Source: Proteobacteria bacterium UBA6503
GTDB lineage: Bacteria; Pseudomonadota; Alphaproteobacteria; UBA1280; UBA6503
Reading direction: 5' to 3'
Length of the DNA stretch: 64,000 bases
Assembly: GCA_002436405.1 (NCBI GenBank)
Contig: DJLZ01000001.1
Coordinates: 620,713-684,712 of the forward strand
A program made the position numbers and the translations under genes. Below the pieces are notes generated by a model. The model did no database searches. It saw only the letters and a program-made list of their open reading frames with translations, and was not told the DNA's origin. Shown here piece by piece: positions 51,491 to 60,578 of the stretch (positions are counted from its first letter, which is position 1; each line of letters begins with the position of its first letter).

Positions 51491-52381
51491 GTGGAACAGC
51501 AAAATCTATATAGTGTTGATTTAATCATCCCAACCCGACGTGGGGTTGAGGCCCTTAAAGTGTTGTTCAAAGAGGCTGCAAAGTCATCTGAGTGGTTAAA
51601 ACACACCTTTTGCCTCGTTTTCGATTCTACCGCACAAGCCGAAGCAGAAGCTTTTCGTTCGTGGCTTTCTGAAAATGACCATCTGCCTTTCCCTAAAGTA
51701 CGTGCAAGCTTTGCCCCACCGCAAGCCACCGGTAACCTGAATATGCTGCGCCAGTTTGGCTTAACACTTTCAAATAACCCATTTGTATATTTTCAAGATG
51801 ATGATGATCCACTGCCTTCAGGGTTTGATACACGGATTCGCATTATGCGCCGCGAGCCTTACGATGTTATTTTTGGCGTGACAGAAACACGCACAGCTCG
51901 TGGCCAAATGATTGAGCGCTTCCCTACACTTGATGGCAATGGCCGCCCTTTGTATGACCTTGTTGAAGGTGTAAAACTCTTCCCAACTTATGTGCACCCA
52001 TGTGCAGCGCTTTACCGCCGTGAAGCCCTGGGTAAGGTAAAGATTGATGATGGCCACAATTACAACCTATGTGGGATTGGTGCATTTTTAACTCGCTTTA
52101 TCAATAATGGCGCAATGGTTCAGGCGTTGCCTGATGTGATGCGCATTGGTCAGCAAAACCGGGATAACATGAGTGAGCCGATTTTAGACCAAAAGCAGCG
52201 CTTACTATTGGCCGAGGATATTAGTTCGTGGCAAAAATACATCACAGACCCAGTTGTTCGTCAGTTTCAAGAGGATATCCGCCAAGATCTTATTAATGGC
52301 GAGATTATTACCTTCCGCGATATTACTGCCCGCGTTGAGAACCGCCTTGAGGAAGACGGGTTCTTCCTCGACGACCTATAG
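51491..52381 (+). CDS. Glycosyltransferase, GT-A/family 2-like
   Basis: Soluble protein of 296 residues with GTG start. It begins with the nucleotide-binding strand VDLIIPTRRGVEALKVLF, then FVYFQDDDDPLPSGFD holding a DxD-type metal motif, and HPCAALYRREALGKVKI typical of the acceptor part in GT2 enzymes. Sugar and acceptor unknown. It lies just before the pilus operon; a role in pilus or surface glycosylation would be a guess. Confidence 0.68.
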   Translation: MEQQNLYSVDLIIPTRRGVEALKVLFKEAAKSSEWLKHTFCLVFDSTAQAEAEAFRSWLSENDHLPFPKVRASFAPPQATGNLNMLRQFGLTLSNNPFVYFQDDDDPLPSGFDTRIRIMRREPYDVIFGVTETRTARGQMIERFPTLDGNGRPLYDLVEGVKLFPTYVHPCAALYRREALGKVKIDDGHNYNLCGIGAFLTRFINNGAMVQALPDVMRIGQQNRDNMSEPILDQKQRLLLAEDISSWQKYITDPVVRQFQEDIRQDLINGEIITFRDITARVENRLEEDGFFLDDL

Positions 52382-52392
52382 CAAACAAATCT

Positions 52393-52408
52393 TGGCACGA
52401 AATTTGAA
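52393..52408 (+). promoter_or_regulatory. Possible sigma-54 promoter of the pilus chaperone gene
   Basis: TGGCACG, 4 bases, TTGAA: the -24 element is perfect; the -12 element has GA where GC is expected. Located about 145 bases before the chaperone start and next to the shared 17-base motif (52407-52423). Confidence 0.4.
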
Positions 52409-52550
52409 TCTATAACTGTGTTAGATTGCTTTTATGCAACAGGCATATGCTTGATTAACACAGTTTTGATTCTCTGTGCTTCCTGCTTTCATCAGACTTA
52501 GTTAGCATTGAGGGTGAGAATAACCCTTTAAAATAAGAGGCAACTAAGTA

Positions 52551-53330
52551 ATGCGACCTTTTTCACGTAAGTCTATATGTGGTGTGAAGACCAAAATTTT
52601 GTTAGCAACCCTAGTTGCATGCAGTAGTGTTGGTTTTGCGCCAAGTGCGTCTGCTCAAATTGCGGTAAATGCCGTTACACGTACAATGTTGCCAAATCAA
52701 CGCCCTATTGAAAACGTGGACGTGAGCAACTTCTCAGAAAATCGTATTCTCCAAACGAATATCATCGCAGAGCAGTCTCTTATTAATGACGACGGCACAG
52801 AACGTATTATCCCTACGACTGATTTCTTGGTGGCACCAACAAGCATGATTTTGCGCCCGGGCGAGATGAAGAAAGCGCGTCTGGTACTCCGTAAGCCACC
52901 ATCAGATAAAGAAGAGCGCTACTACCGCGTTACCTTTAAGGCGGCCATCCCTGATCCGTTGCGCTTGCAGCAAATGGGCCTTGATCAGACTGAGGTTGAT
53001 GCACAAAACGCCCTAAGCGCCAACATTTCTATGATTTCAGGCATGGGTATCTTTGTGACTGTTGCCCCGAAAGAAATTAACCCAAAACTAACTTGGACGC
53101 GCGATGCAAAGGCCATCCACTTTAAAAATGAAGGTAACACCAGTATTGAAATGCGCCTTCGTAAAGAATACTGCTTCGATGGTAATAAGAACGACTGCAT
53201 TAGCCTGCCATACCAACGCATTTACCCAGGTCAAAGCTGGAGTTATGAAATCGGCGGCGATAAGCCCATTGTTTACTACTACAAAGTTTACGACCGCACC
53301 GAAAAAGCCATCATCGGCGCTGTAAAATAA
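52551..53330 (+). CDS. Pilus assembly chaperone (PapD-like)
   Basis: Periplasmic chaperone of 259 residues that caps pilin subunits and delivers them to the usher. Signal peptide ending PSASA-QI, then two Ig-like domains: the first with FLVAPTSMILRPGEMKKARLVL, split by a turn, and RYYRVTFKAAIP (the conserved Y.v.f strand), the second with LTWTRDAKAIHFKNEGNTSIEM. The usher gene is 22 bases downstream. Confidence 0.85.
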   Translation: MRPFSRKSICGVKTKILLATLVACSSVGFAPSASAQIAVNAVTRTMLPNQRPIENVDVSNFSENRILQTNIIAEQSLINDDGTERIIPTTDFLVAPTSMILRPGEMKKARLVLRKPPSDKEERYYRVTFKAAIPDPLRLQQMGLDQTEVDAQNALSANISMISGMGIFVTVAPKEINPKLTWTRDAKAIHFKNEGNTSIEMRLRKEYCFDGNKNDCISLPYQRIYPGQSWSYEIGGDKPIVYYYKVYDRTEKAIIGAVK

Positions 53331-53352
53331 ACCCACTTATCGGAGATAACAC

Positions 53353-55764
53353 TTGGCTAACCTTGCTGCCATACGACAATTTTGCTTAGCGCTGCTATTT
53401 GCTGTATTTGCATTAGCAGTGGCTACGCCGTATGCGTCAGCGCAAAGTGTTCCGACTGTTAATGCCGTAGGTGATGCTGATGACCTTGTGCTTGAGCTAC
53501 CACCGACCACCATTGTATTTGACTTTTACGTTGCAGATGAACGCCGTGGTGAGGCCTTGGTGACGTACACCAACAACTGGGCCCGCTTCCATGACCCTGA
53601 GGGTGTGCTTGAAATGCTACCCGAAGTGAAAGATAAGAAGGCCGTTTATAACCTGTTGAACCACGGTAAAATTCTGGGTTTGCGACGCTTGCACGAAGGT
53701 GTTGGTAAAATTGTTATTAACCCTGACTCATTCCAGGCTTTCTTGGATCTTGAGCCTCAGGTTTTGGATGCACAACTTGTGAACCGTGCAAGCGATGATG
53801 TTGAGCCAGATGCGCGCCCAAGCTTATTAAACTCATTTTCTGTTGTGACAACAAACAACCTTGAGGGCGAGGGGTTTGATAGTACATTCTTCCACCGTAA
53901 CTCGCTTGTGCGTGGTCGTGACCGTTTGCTTTGGGAAGGTGACTACTCAGATACAGATGATTATAACATCCGTAACTTGCTTTATGGCCACGAAGAAGAT
54001 GACCGTATTTACCGAGCAGGTTTTGCACAAACACAAGGAACTCAATTTGCCCGCGGGCAAGAAGTTATGGGCGTAAGTGTTGGCTCGAACATCGACACGA
54101 TTTACGATGACTTGCAAGATCGCGGTGATGTCGTGACAATTTTCGTGCCGAGCCGAGCGCGCGTTCGTGTGTTTGCAGAAGGGCGGATTATTTACACCGA
54201 CATCCTCGACTTTGGCTTGCAGCAGCTGGATACAACTTCATTCCCATCTGGTAGTTACGATATTGTTATTGAGATTCGTGAGGATAGCTCTGGCCGTGTA
54301 ACGACTGAAAATCAGTTTTTTACCAAAACAACACGCCTCGTACCATTTGGTAAGCCTGACTGGCGTGCTCAAATTGGTTTTGCCCGTGATGGTATTGACC
54401 CGAACACAGACGAGCCTATTTGGGAGGCATACTACCGTGGTCGTGTAGCCTCTAACCTTGAGTTAGGCGCAGCATTTTTAGGGGGCAAAGACTTAAATAT
54501 CTTTGAACCTCAATTCAGAACATTCATGCGCGACGTAGAGCTACGAGGTAGCCTCTCCTTTACAGATCATGGTGATATTGGCGCGTTCCTTTCAACGCAG
54601 ATTATTACGGATAACTTCGGTACGTTAACAGCACAAATGCGTAAAACGCTTGCTGGCCATAACCAGTCGCCAGCCGTTACGCGATCTGATGAATTTAATC
54701 CCTTAGTCGGTGAAACTGAGCAGTTCACTGCAGCGTGGGTAAAAGCATTTGGCCGACTACAGCTGACACTTCGTGGTACCTCTAATAGCAATGGTGGGGG
54801 CTCAGTTGTAAGTTATGGCGCAACAGCACGCTACCCCCTTATTTCAGGTCTAACGCACCGCCTAGATGTACAGGCCGACTATACTTCAAGCAACCAAGTG
54901 GGCGATAGCTACGGGGCGTTCCTAAACTACACCTATACACCACAAAACAGCTACCTAACTGTGGCCAACACCACAAGCCAACAGCACTCAGATACGGGTA
55001 ACCAAAGCCGGACCACAACACAAGTTTCATACGATACGCGAGTAAGTTCACGTAGCCCGGGTGTTGAAGCTGTTCTAACAAACACCCTATCGCGCGATGC
55101 TGGCGAGAACTTTGTGGGGAATGATTTGCAGCTCACAAAAACAGGCCGCAATTTTGAAACCCGCTTTACCGGTATTCATAATGACCGCGATGGTGACGTG
55201 ACAGGCTCTATTGGCTTAACCGCACGTACGACTTTTGCCCTAGATGGTGGTAGCAGTACTCTTGTTGGTGCCGCGTTAAGCGAGGCAACAGTAATTGTTG
55301 ATATTACAGGTTCAGCTAAGGGTGAAGTTATGGTTATTAAGAGCGGCCACCAAATTTTAGGTCGCGGTCGAGTTGGTGAAAAAATTTCATTGGCTGTGCA
55401 ACCGTTCCAAACTTACAACCTAACGCTTGAGCCCGAAAACGAAGAAGCTCTTGTGAGCTACGAAAATACACCGCGTACTTTTAAACTTATTAATGGTGAT
55501 TTCAAAATTGTTCATTTTGATGTGACTAAAATTATTCTGGTGTTTGGTCGCCTGCTAGACGGTGAGGGCAACCCACTGGCGTGGCAGCGTATTAAAGGGG
55601 CTTCAACCTCAACCCTGACTGATCAGTTCGGGAATTTCCAAACCGAAATCGCAGCGCAAGATGTGATGCACGTGGAAAACCGCCAAAAAACATGCACGGC
55701 CGCTGTGCCGCAAATTGATGTTGAAGGTGTGTTTAGCTACGTGGGCGATATTCTCTGTCTATAA
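53353..55764 (+). CDS. Outer-membrane pilus usher (TcfC/CfaC-like)
   Basis: Outer-membrane usher of 803 residues that exports and assembles pilin subunits. TTG start at 53353 after CGGAGA. Signal peptide ending YASA-QS. The middle has VTIFVPSRARVRVFAEGRI and LDTTSFPSGSYDIVIEIRE, the plug/E-set pattern of CfaC-type ushers; the following region is an alternating beta-barrel (FLNYTYTPQNSYLTVANTTS), and the C-terminus has Ig-like ends with a Cys pair. Works with the chaperone upstream and the two pilins downstream. Confidence 0.85.
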   Translation: MANLAAIRQFCLALLFAVFALAVATPYASAQSVPTVNAVGDADDLVLELPPTTIVFDFYVADERRGEALVTYTNNWARFHDPEGVLEMLPEVKDKKAVYNLLNHGKILGLRRLHEGVGKIVINPDSFQAFLDLEPQVLDAQLVNRASDDVEPDARPSLLNSFSVVTTNNLEGEGFDSTFFHRNSLVRGRDRLLWEGDYSDTDDYNIRNLLYGHEEDDRIYRAGFAQTQGTQFARGQEVMGVSVGSNIDTIYDDLQDRGDVVTIFVPSRARVRVFAEGRIIYTDILDFGLQQLDTTSFPSGSYDIVIEIREDSSGRVTTENQFFTKTTRLVPFGKPDWRAQIGFARDGIDPNTDEPIWEAYYRGRVASNLELGAAFLGGKDLNIFEPQFRTFMRDVELRGSLSFTDHGDIGAFLSTQIITDNFGTLTAQMRKTLAGHNQSPAVTRSDEFNPLVGETEQFTAAWVKAFGRLQLTLRGTSNSNGGGSVVSYGATARYPLISGLTHRLDVQADYTSSNQVGDSYGAFLNYTYTPQNSYLTVANTTSQQHSDTGNQSRTTTQVSYDTRVSSRSPGVEAVLTNTLSRDAGENFVGNDLQLTKTGRNFETRFTGIHNDRDGDVTGSIGLTARTTFALDGGSSTLVGAALSEATVIVDITGSAKGEVMVIKSGHQILGRGRVGEKISLAVQPFQTYNLTLEPENEEALVSYENTPRTFKLINGDFKIVHFDVTKIILVFGRLLDGEGNPLAWQRIKGASTSTLTDQFGNFQTEIAAQDVMHVENRQKTCTAAVPQIDVEGVFSYVGDILCL

Positions 55765-56087
55765 AAATAATCCAGTATTTCTGCTGAGTTTTCTCATTTT
55801 GGCACGGTCTGTGCAAAGTCTATTACCGTGGAAGACAATTAGCTTCTAAAGCGATGCCCCATAAGTCTATGTAGGCTACTGAGGCATTGTCTGAAGATGT
55901 AATGGTCCCAAGCTGTGTTGGATAATACTTGCTAACGACCGTTGCACTACGGGAACGCGAATGCGCTCTTGTAGCCGAAGGCCCAAGCCTGACCGTAGGT
56001 AATGGGGGCTTTGGCCTTAGAGATAGCATGGCTTATAAAAATGAGTTGTGTTTACTATTGCAATAATAATAAATGAGGATATATCCC
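55765..56087 (+). other. 323-base gap: sigma-54-like promoter and structured leader of pilin 1
   Basis: No open frame. After the promoter at 55800-55815 the sequence has a series of hairpins: 55833-55839 with 55886-55892 (7 bp, perfect), and 55978-55989 with 56007-56018 (12 bp, one mismatch), with smaller ones between. CGTAGGTAATGGG lies in the loop of the last; a close copy stands in the pilin 2 leader. Could be a structured 5' UTR or a small RNA. Confidence 0.5.
55800..55815 (+). promoter_or_regulatory. Sigma-54-type promoter of pilin 1
   Basis: TGGCACG-N4-GTGCA matches the TGGCACG-N4-TTGCA consensus at 11 of 12 fixed positions, with GG and GC correctly 10 bases apart. Transcription would start near 55827, giving a leader of about 260 bases. 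Confidence 0.65.
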
Positions 56088-56648
56088 ATGAACAAAACAA
56101 TCAAAAACACGCTTTTTGCAACGACGTTTTTGGCAGTAGGTGCTGCTGGTGTAGCAACATCAATGGCTGCTACTCAAGGTACAACAGGCCCAACTTCATC
56201 AGGTGACCTTGTAGTATCACTAATCGTGGACAACAAACTTAAAGTTTCAAACCTTGATGATACTGCTCTAGGTACATTTGCAGGTGCTGACCTTTCAGCA
56301 ACTGAAACAATTTGTGTTTACTTTAACCAAACAGCACCATACCAGATCACGTTTGATTCAAACGATACCCCAGGTACATTTGAACTTTCAGACGGTGTGA
56401 ACAACATTCCTTACTCATTCACATACGATGATGGTACGAACGGTGCAACTGCCGTTGTAGCTGGTACACCTCTAACAGGTCGTGATTCGGCTGGTAACGA
56501 TGCAGCAACAGGTGCAGACGATGACTGTGCAACTATTGCTGCTGATAACGGTTCTATTGATTTCACCGCACTTGCGACTGACATCACTGGTAACCCGAAC
56601 GGTACTTACTCAGAGACACTGAACATCACAGTTGCTCCAAGTATCTAA
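56088..56648 (+). CDS. Pilin subunit 1 (chaperone-usher type)
   Basis: Secreted protein of 186 residues. Start at 56088 (MNKTIKNTLF) after GAGGAT; signal peptide ending SMA-AT. The mature part is rich in Thr, Asp, Gly and Ala, with one Cys pair (ETICVYFNQ and DDDCATI) and a C-terminal donor-strand-like end GTYSETLNITVAPSI. Fits the spore-coat-U/pilin family assembled by chaperone and usher. Almost the same as pilin 2. Confidence 0.8.
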   Translation: MNKTIKNTLFATTFLAVGAAGVATSMAATQGTTGPTSSGDLVVSLIVDNKLKVSNLDDTALGTFAGADLSATETICVYFNQTAPYQITFDSNDTPGTFELSDGVNNIPYSFTYDDGTNGATAVVAGTPLTGRDSAGNDAATGADDDCATIAADNGSIDFTALATDITGNPNGTYSETLNITVAPSI

Positions 56649-57017
56649 TCTAAGTTACTACTTAGTAGAACAGGCGCCCTCAGGCGCCTGTTTTTTTGCA
56701 TATACACATGACTGTCAGCAGATTTCGCCTTGTCAGGAAAACAAAAAAACACCGAAAAAATGGCGGATTTTAAGGGTTTTGTAAAATTTTTGTCAGGAAA
56801 TTCAGGTGTTTACTGGTGTGCGCCCTTAAAAGAGAACGTGTGGCGAAAGCTGCATGTAAATGTAAATGCTCTAGAAAAAGTTTCTGGGAATTGCATCGTA
56901 GGTAACGGGCACCTAGGTGACTAAATAGGGCGGGGCTCAAAAGTTTTTGCTTTGTTCGCAAGAGGGTAAAGCAAAGGGGTTGAGTCACTATTGCAATAAT
57001 AAGTGAGGATATATCCT
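56649..57017 (+). other. 369-base gap: terminator of pilin 1 and leader of pilin 2
   Basis: No open frame with support. Holds the terminator (56670-56697), a direct repeat of TTGTCAGGAAA (near 56733 and 56790), CGTAGGTAACGGG (56897-56909), the perfect palindrome CACCTAGGTG (56910-56919) and a hairpin whose stems are 56936-56940/56980-56984 and 56946-56953/56968-56975. No sigma-54 site was found here. Confidence 0.5.
56670..56697 (+). terminator. Intrinsic terminator of pilin 1
   Basis: 9-bp stem (56670-56678 with 56683-56691), loop CTCA, T7. Copy of the pilin 2 terminator. Confidence 0.88.
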
Positions 57018-57578
57018 ATGAATAAAACAATCAAAAATACACTTTTTGCTTCAACGTTTTTGGCAATGGGTGCTGCTGGTGTGGCCACATCGATGGCTGC
57101 TAACCAAGGTGCGACCGGTCCTACCTCATCAGGTGATCTTATCGTATCTCTAATCGTAGATAACAAACTTAAAGTTTCAAACCTTGATGATACCTCTCTG
57201 GGTACATTTGCAGGTGCTGACCTTTCAGCAACTGAAACAATTTGTGTTTACTTTAACCAAACAGCTCCATACCAGATCACGTTTGACTCAAACGATACTC
57301 CAGGTACGTTTGAACTATCAGACGGTGTGAACAACATTCCATATTCATTCACATATGATGATGGTGTTAACGGTGCAACAGCTGTTGTTGCCGGTACTCC
57401 GCTGACTGCACGTAACTCACAAGGTAACGATGCAACAACTGGTGCTAACGATGACTGTGTAACTGTTGCCGCTGATAACGGTACTATTGATTTCACCGCA
57501 CTTGCGACTGACATCACTGGTAACCCGAACGGTACTTACTCAGAGACACTGAACATCACAGTTGCTCCAAGTATCTAA
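57018..57578 (+). CDS. Pilin subunit 2 (chaperone-usher type)
   Basis: Secreted protein of 186 residues, differing from pilin 1 at only about 15 positions, mostly in the middle (TARNSQGNDATTGANDDC against TGRDSAGNDAATGADDDC). Same signal peptide, Cys pair and donor-strand end. The coding similarity extends into the ribosome site and the terminator, but the upstream leaders differ, so the two copies may be under different control. Confidence 0.8.
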   Translation: MNKTIKNTLFASTFLAMGAAGVATSMAANQGATGPTSSGDLIVSLIVDNKLKVSNLDDTSLGTFAGADLSATETICVYFNQTAPYQITFDSNDTPGTFELSDGVNNIPYSFTYDDGVNGATAVVAGTPLTARNSQGNDATTGANDDCVTVAADNGTIDFTALATDITGNPNGTYSETLNITVAPSI

Positions 57579-57599
57579 TCTAAGTTACTACTTAGTAGA

Positions 57600-57629
57600 A
57601 CAGGCGCCTTCGGGCGCCTGTTTTTTTGC
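57600..57629 (+). terminator. Intrinsic terminator of pilin 2
   Basis: 9-bp stem (57600-57608 with 57613-57621), loop TTCG, T7. Confidence 0.88.
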
Positions 57630-57785
57630 TCTAAAGCTCCCTATTTGTTGTAAATCTGACACCCTAGGTATCTTTTTTGCTTAAATGTCATATGTTTCAA
57701 TATGATTCAGTTGAATGTTGGCCATGGGGGGCTTACACTGAAAAAATAAAACCAAGCTCAACATTAAAAGGCTCGAATTTTCGCT

Positions 57786-59303
57786 ATGGAAACTCTAAAT
57801 AAAATTATTCGTACAATCCGCATTCGTCTTCGTCTAGGCGTAAGCTTTGCGGGGATCAACTTTATGCAGGTTGCAATGGCCGCTGTAGGTATTTTGCTTG
57901 CCGCTAACCTTTACGGTAACTTTGCAGCACTGAACGAAGATACAGCGAAAATTGAAAAGCTAAACACACTTTCAAAAGACGTTTACCAAGTGGTTGACCA
58001 AGCAACTCTAGCTGCTTTTGCTGGTCCAACACCACAGCAAGCCCGCGAAATTAACGCTGAAATGAACAAGCTGTCAGCAGATTTTAAGAAATATAAGACT
58101 GACATTGATGCCGACTCAAGCTCGCAAACAGCCGATGCACTAAGCGGCATCGAAACTGCCATGAATGACCTTATGGTGAGCATTAACCGTACCCTTATTA
58201 CCGCTGTAAACGGCGCAGATAACGCCTCGGTTGAGCGTGTGGTTTCAAATATGCTTGAAGAGAAAAAGGCGTTGGTAGACGCTAGCCAAAATTTCTTTGA
58301 TGACTTAAGCACTCATGCCGAGCATGCGCTAGAATCTGCAGAAAAAGACTTTGAAATGATGTGGCAAGCCATGGTGGCTCTAACCGTATTTGGTTTTATT
58401 TTGGCTCAGATTACAGCCCAGCTTGTAACAAACTCAATTCTAAAGCCACTGCGTAAACTGATTGATCAAATGCGTGAACTTGCCGAAGGCGAAGCTGACC
58501 TTACCGTACGTGTTGAAGAGCGCGGCCGTGATGAAATCACTGACCTTGGCCGTTACTTTAACCGCTTTAGCGATAACATGAGCGACCTTCTGAAATCAGT
58601 GCAGCAAACAGCAAACCTTGTGGGCTCAAGCTCACAGCAGGTGGCCACAAGCTCACAGCAGATTGCCGCAACCATTAAGCACGAAGAAGCTGCGCTTAAA
58701 CAAATTGTTGATGCTGTGAATGACTCTGCTGAAACAACGCTTGATATCAACCGTCTAACTAACGAAGCAACAAGCGAAATCCGCACAATTACACAAGAGT
58801 CTCAAGATGCTGATACCATCATGCAAGAGCTTATCGAGAACTCAAGCACCATTACAACCGTGGTAAAAGTTATTGATGAAATATCAGAGCAAACAAACCT
58901 TCTAGCACTAAACGCCGCTATTGAAGCTGCCCGTGCGGGTGATGCTGGTAAAGGTTTTGCGGTTGTGGCTGATGAAGTGCGTAAACTTGCCGCACACACC
59001 ACAAAATCAACCACCGAAATTAACAACGTTCTCGCTGTATTGCAGGGCAACATTGAGCGCTCACAAAAAGCGCTGAACAAAATTTCAAACTCAATCCATG
59101 GGATTAACGAACAAATGGATAAAGTTGCCGGTTCAACCAACCAGCAATCAAGCACCATTGAGCAAATCTCATCAACTGTAAAAGAGTTCTCAGCGCAGAT
59201 GGGTCAAACCACCAACGCTGTAACCGAAACCAGTGCTGCCACAAACTCAATGGCTGATGAGGCCGGGAATTTGGCACAACAAATCTCTCGCTTTAAGCTT
59301 TAG
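57786..59303 (+). CDS. Methyl-accepting chemotaxis protein
   Basis: Chemoreceptor of 505 residues. First helix about 25-43, a helical periplasmic sensor (four-helix-bundle type, about 44-190), second helix about 192-214, HAMP (LKPLRKLIDQMRELAEGEAD), then the coiled signalling domain with the hairpin tip EISEQTNLLALNAAIEAARAG and FAVVADEVRKLAAHT. No C-terminal CheR/CheB pentapeptide (ends QQISRFKL). It follows the pilins, but no che or fla genes are nearby. Confidence 0.93.
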   Translation: METLNKIIRTIRIRLRLGVSFAGINFMQVAMAAVGILLAANLYGNFAALNEDTAKIEKLNTLSKDVYQVVDQATLAAFAGPTPQQAREINAEMNKLSADFKKYKTDIDADSSSQTADALSGIETAMNDLMVSINRTLITAVNGADNASVERVVSNMLEEKKALVDASQNFFDDLSTHAEHALESAEKDFEMMWQAMVALTVFGFILAQITAQLVTNSILKPLRKLIDQMRELAEGEADLTVRVEERGRDEITDLGRYFNRFSDNMSDLLKSVQQTANLVGSSSQQVATSSQQIAATIKHEEAALKQIVDAVNDSAETTLDINRLTNEATSEIRTITQESQDADTIMQELIENSSTITTVVKVIDEISEQTNLLALNAAIEAARAGDAGKGFAVVADEVRKLAAHTTKSTTEINNVLAVLQGNIERSQKALNKISNSIHGINEQMDKVAGSTNQQSSTIEQISSTVKEFSAQMGQTTNAVTETSAATNSMADEAGNLAQQISRFKL

Positions 59304-59422
59304 GGATTCTTTGGGCGATTAAGCTGATCTTCTTCAGGCTCGTGTATTGTTTATACACTTCGCCTTTTGAAGCTCAACTTTCTCATCCTAAAGCCTCTCC
59401 TAAAACGGTAGAGCATCCATAC

Positions 59423-59450
59423 AAAAAGCCGCCCATTTGGGCGGCTTTTT
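59423..59450. terminator. Bidirectional intrinsic terminator
   Basis: 12-bp perfect stem (59423-59434 with 59439-59450), loop ATTT. Between the chemoreceptor gene and hemF. Confidence 0.9.
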
Positions 59451-59469
59451 AATTATGAGGTTTTGGCAA

Positions 59470-60321
59470 TTACCATGAGGCCTCAGGGGGCAGTGACATC
59501 AAAATAGCTTCGGTATTGCCACCTGTCATCAAGCCAAAGCGGGTGCCTCGGTCGTGTAGCAAGTTAAACTCCACATAGCGGCCACGTTTAAGCTTCTGAG
59601 TGTGTTTATCGGCTTCGGTAAAGTCGATGTTCATGCGGCGCTTAACAATGGTTGTAAACGCTTTAATAAAGGCTTCACCCACAGCTTGTACAAAAGCAAA
59701 GGTTTCTTCTGGGCGGTCTTCTAGGTAATCGAAGAAAATACCCCCAATGCCACGGGCTTCGCCACGATGCGGCAAGAAGAAGTATTCATCACACCATTTT
59801 TTGTATTTATCGTAAGCATCTGGGCTGTAGCTATCGCAGGCTTCTTTAAAGCAGGCATGGAAGAATGTGGTGTCTTCAGCAAACTCTTCGCTTGGGGTAA
59901 GGTCAGCGCCGCCGCCAAACCATGCTTTTTCAGCCGTTACAATATGGCGTACGTTCATATGAACGGCAGGCACTTTAGGGTTTTTCATATGGGCCACAAG
60001 CGAAACGCCACACGCCCAAAAGCTTCGGTCATCTTTGGTTGTACCAGGGATTTCTTTTGCAAATTTGCCTGTAAACTCGCCGTATACCTTTGAAAAGTTA
60101 ATACCAACTTTTTCAAAAGTTTCACCGCGCATAAGGCGCATTTCACCGCCGCCTTTAAGTTGTTCTTCCGGTGTTTTTGTCCAAGGCGTGCATTCAAATG
60201 TAGCGCCTTCAGTTTCAAGGTCTTCAAAGGCTGCGCAAATGCGCTCTTGCAGGTCTTTAAAGTAGGCTGCTGCTTTATCTTGTAATGGGGTCTGGCGGAA
60301 TGATTTGGCGGCTTGAGTCAT
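59470..60321 (-). CDS. hemF: Oxygen-dependent coproporphyrinogen III oxidase
   Basis: Cytosolic enzyme (283 residues) that uses O2 to turn coproporphyrinogen III into protoporphyrinogen IX in haem synthesis. Family motifs: VPAVHMNVRHIVT, AWFGGGADLTP, HRGEARGIGGIFFD and YVEFNLLHDRGTRFGL. A little shorter than E. coli HemF (299), normal for the family. It stands alone with no other hem gene near. Confidence 0.96.
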   Translation of the reverse strand: MTQAAKSFRQTPLQDKAAAYFKDLQERICAAFEDLETEGATFECTPWTKTPEEQLKGGGEMRLMRGETFEKVGINFSKVYGEFTGKFAKEIPGTTKDDRSFWACGVSLVAHMKNPKVPAVHMNVRHIVTAEKAWFGGGADLTPSEEFAEDTTFFHACFKEACDSYSPDAYDKYKKWCDEYFFLPHRGEARGIGGIFFDYLEDRPEETFAFVQAVGEAFIKAFTTIVKRRMNIDFTEADKHTQKLKRGRYVEFNLLHDRGTRFGLMTGGNTEAILMSLPPEASW

Positions 60322-60426
60322 AGCTTATAGTCCTATTTATGGCATGTCTTTTATGCCTTTGAACCCTACGCCTATTAGGGGAGAGGGGCAAATAAAAAAA
60401 AGCCCCCAAGCGGGAGCTTCTTAATT

Positions 60427-60447
60427 TGGTGCTCGAAAGAGGACTCG
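60427..60447 (-). repeat. Duplicate of the tRNA-Leu 3' end
   Basis: These 21 bases are identical to 60608-60628, the 3' end (with CCA and T-arm start) of the tRNA-Leu gene 181 bases away. The rest of the tRNA is not present here. This is the pattern left by an integrated element that used a tRNA 3' end, but the segment between holds no gene. Confidence 0.6.
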
Positions 60448-60578
60448 GCATTCCTTGCTTTGAGCAAGTCATGCATACGTCGAAGCATAGCTTCTCTGCG
60501 CGCTCACTAAAAATAGTGCCCCGCACTATTTTCTTTACGTTCGCGCCTACGGTTCTCGTCGGGCTTGAATACCACACA

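Larger units (their letters stand above)
56060..57629 (+). repeat. Tandem duplication of pilin gene and terminator
   Basis: 56060-56697 and 56990-57629 are near-identical in ribosome site, coding region and terminator. Changes are mostly synonymous third positions, so the copies have diverged under protein conservation. Confidence 0.8.

Noticed and set aside
52393..52408. Firm sigma-54 promoter for the chaperone-usher operon
   Set aside because: The -12 GC is GA, so it is listed only as possible.
55765..57017. c-di-GMP-I riboswitch in the pilin leaders
   Set aside because: CGTAGGTAAYGGG recalls the GTAGGTAGCGGG part, but the other required parts (the CAAA and GNRA tetraloop stem, GACGCAAAGCC) and the closing TACC are missing.
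56700..57017. Sigma-54 promoter for pilin 2
   Set aside because: The nearest TGGC...TGC pair is two bases too short in spacing.
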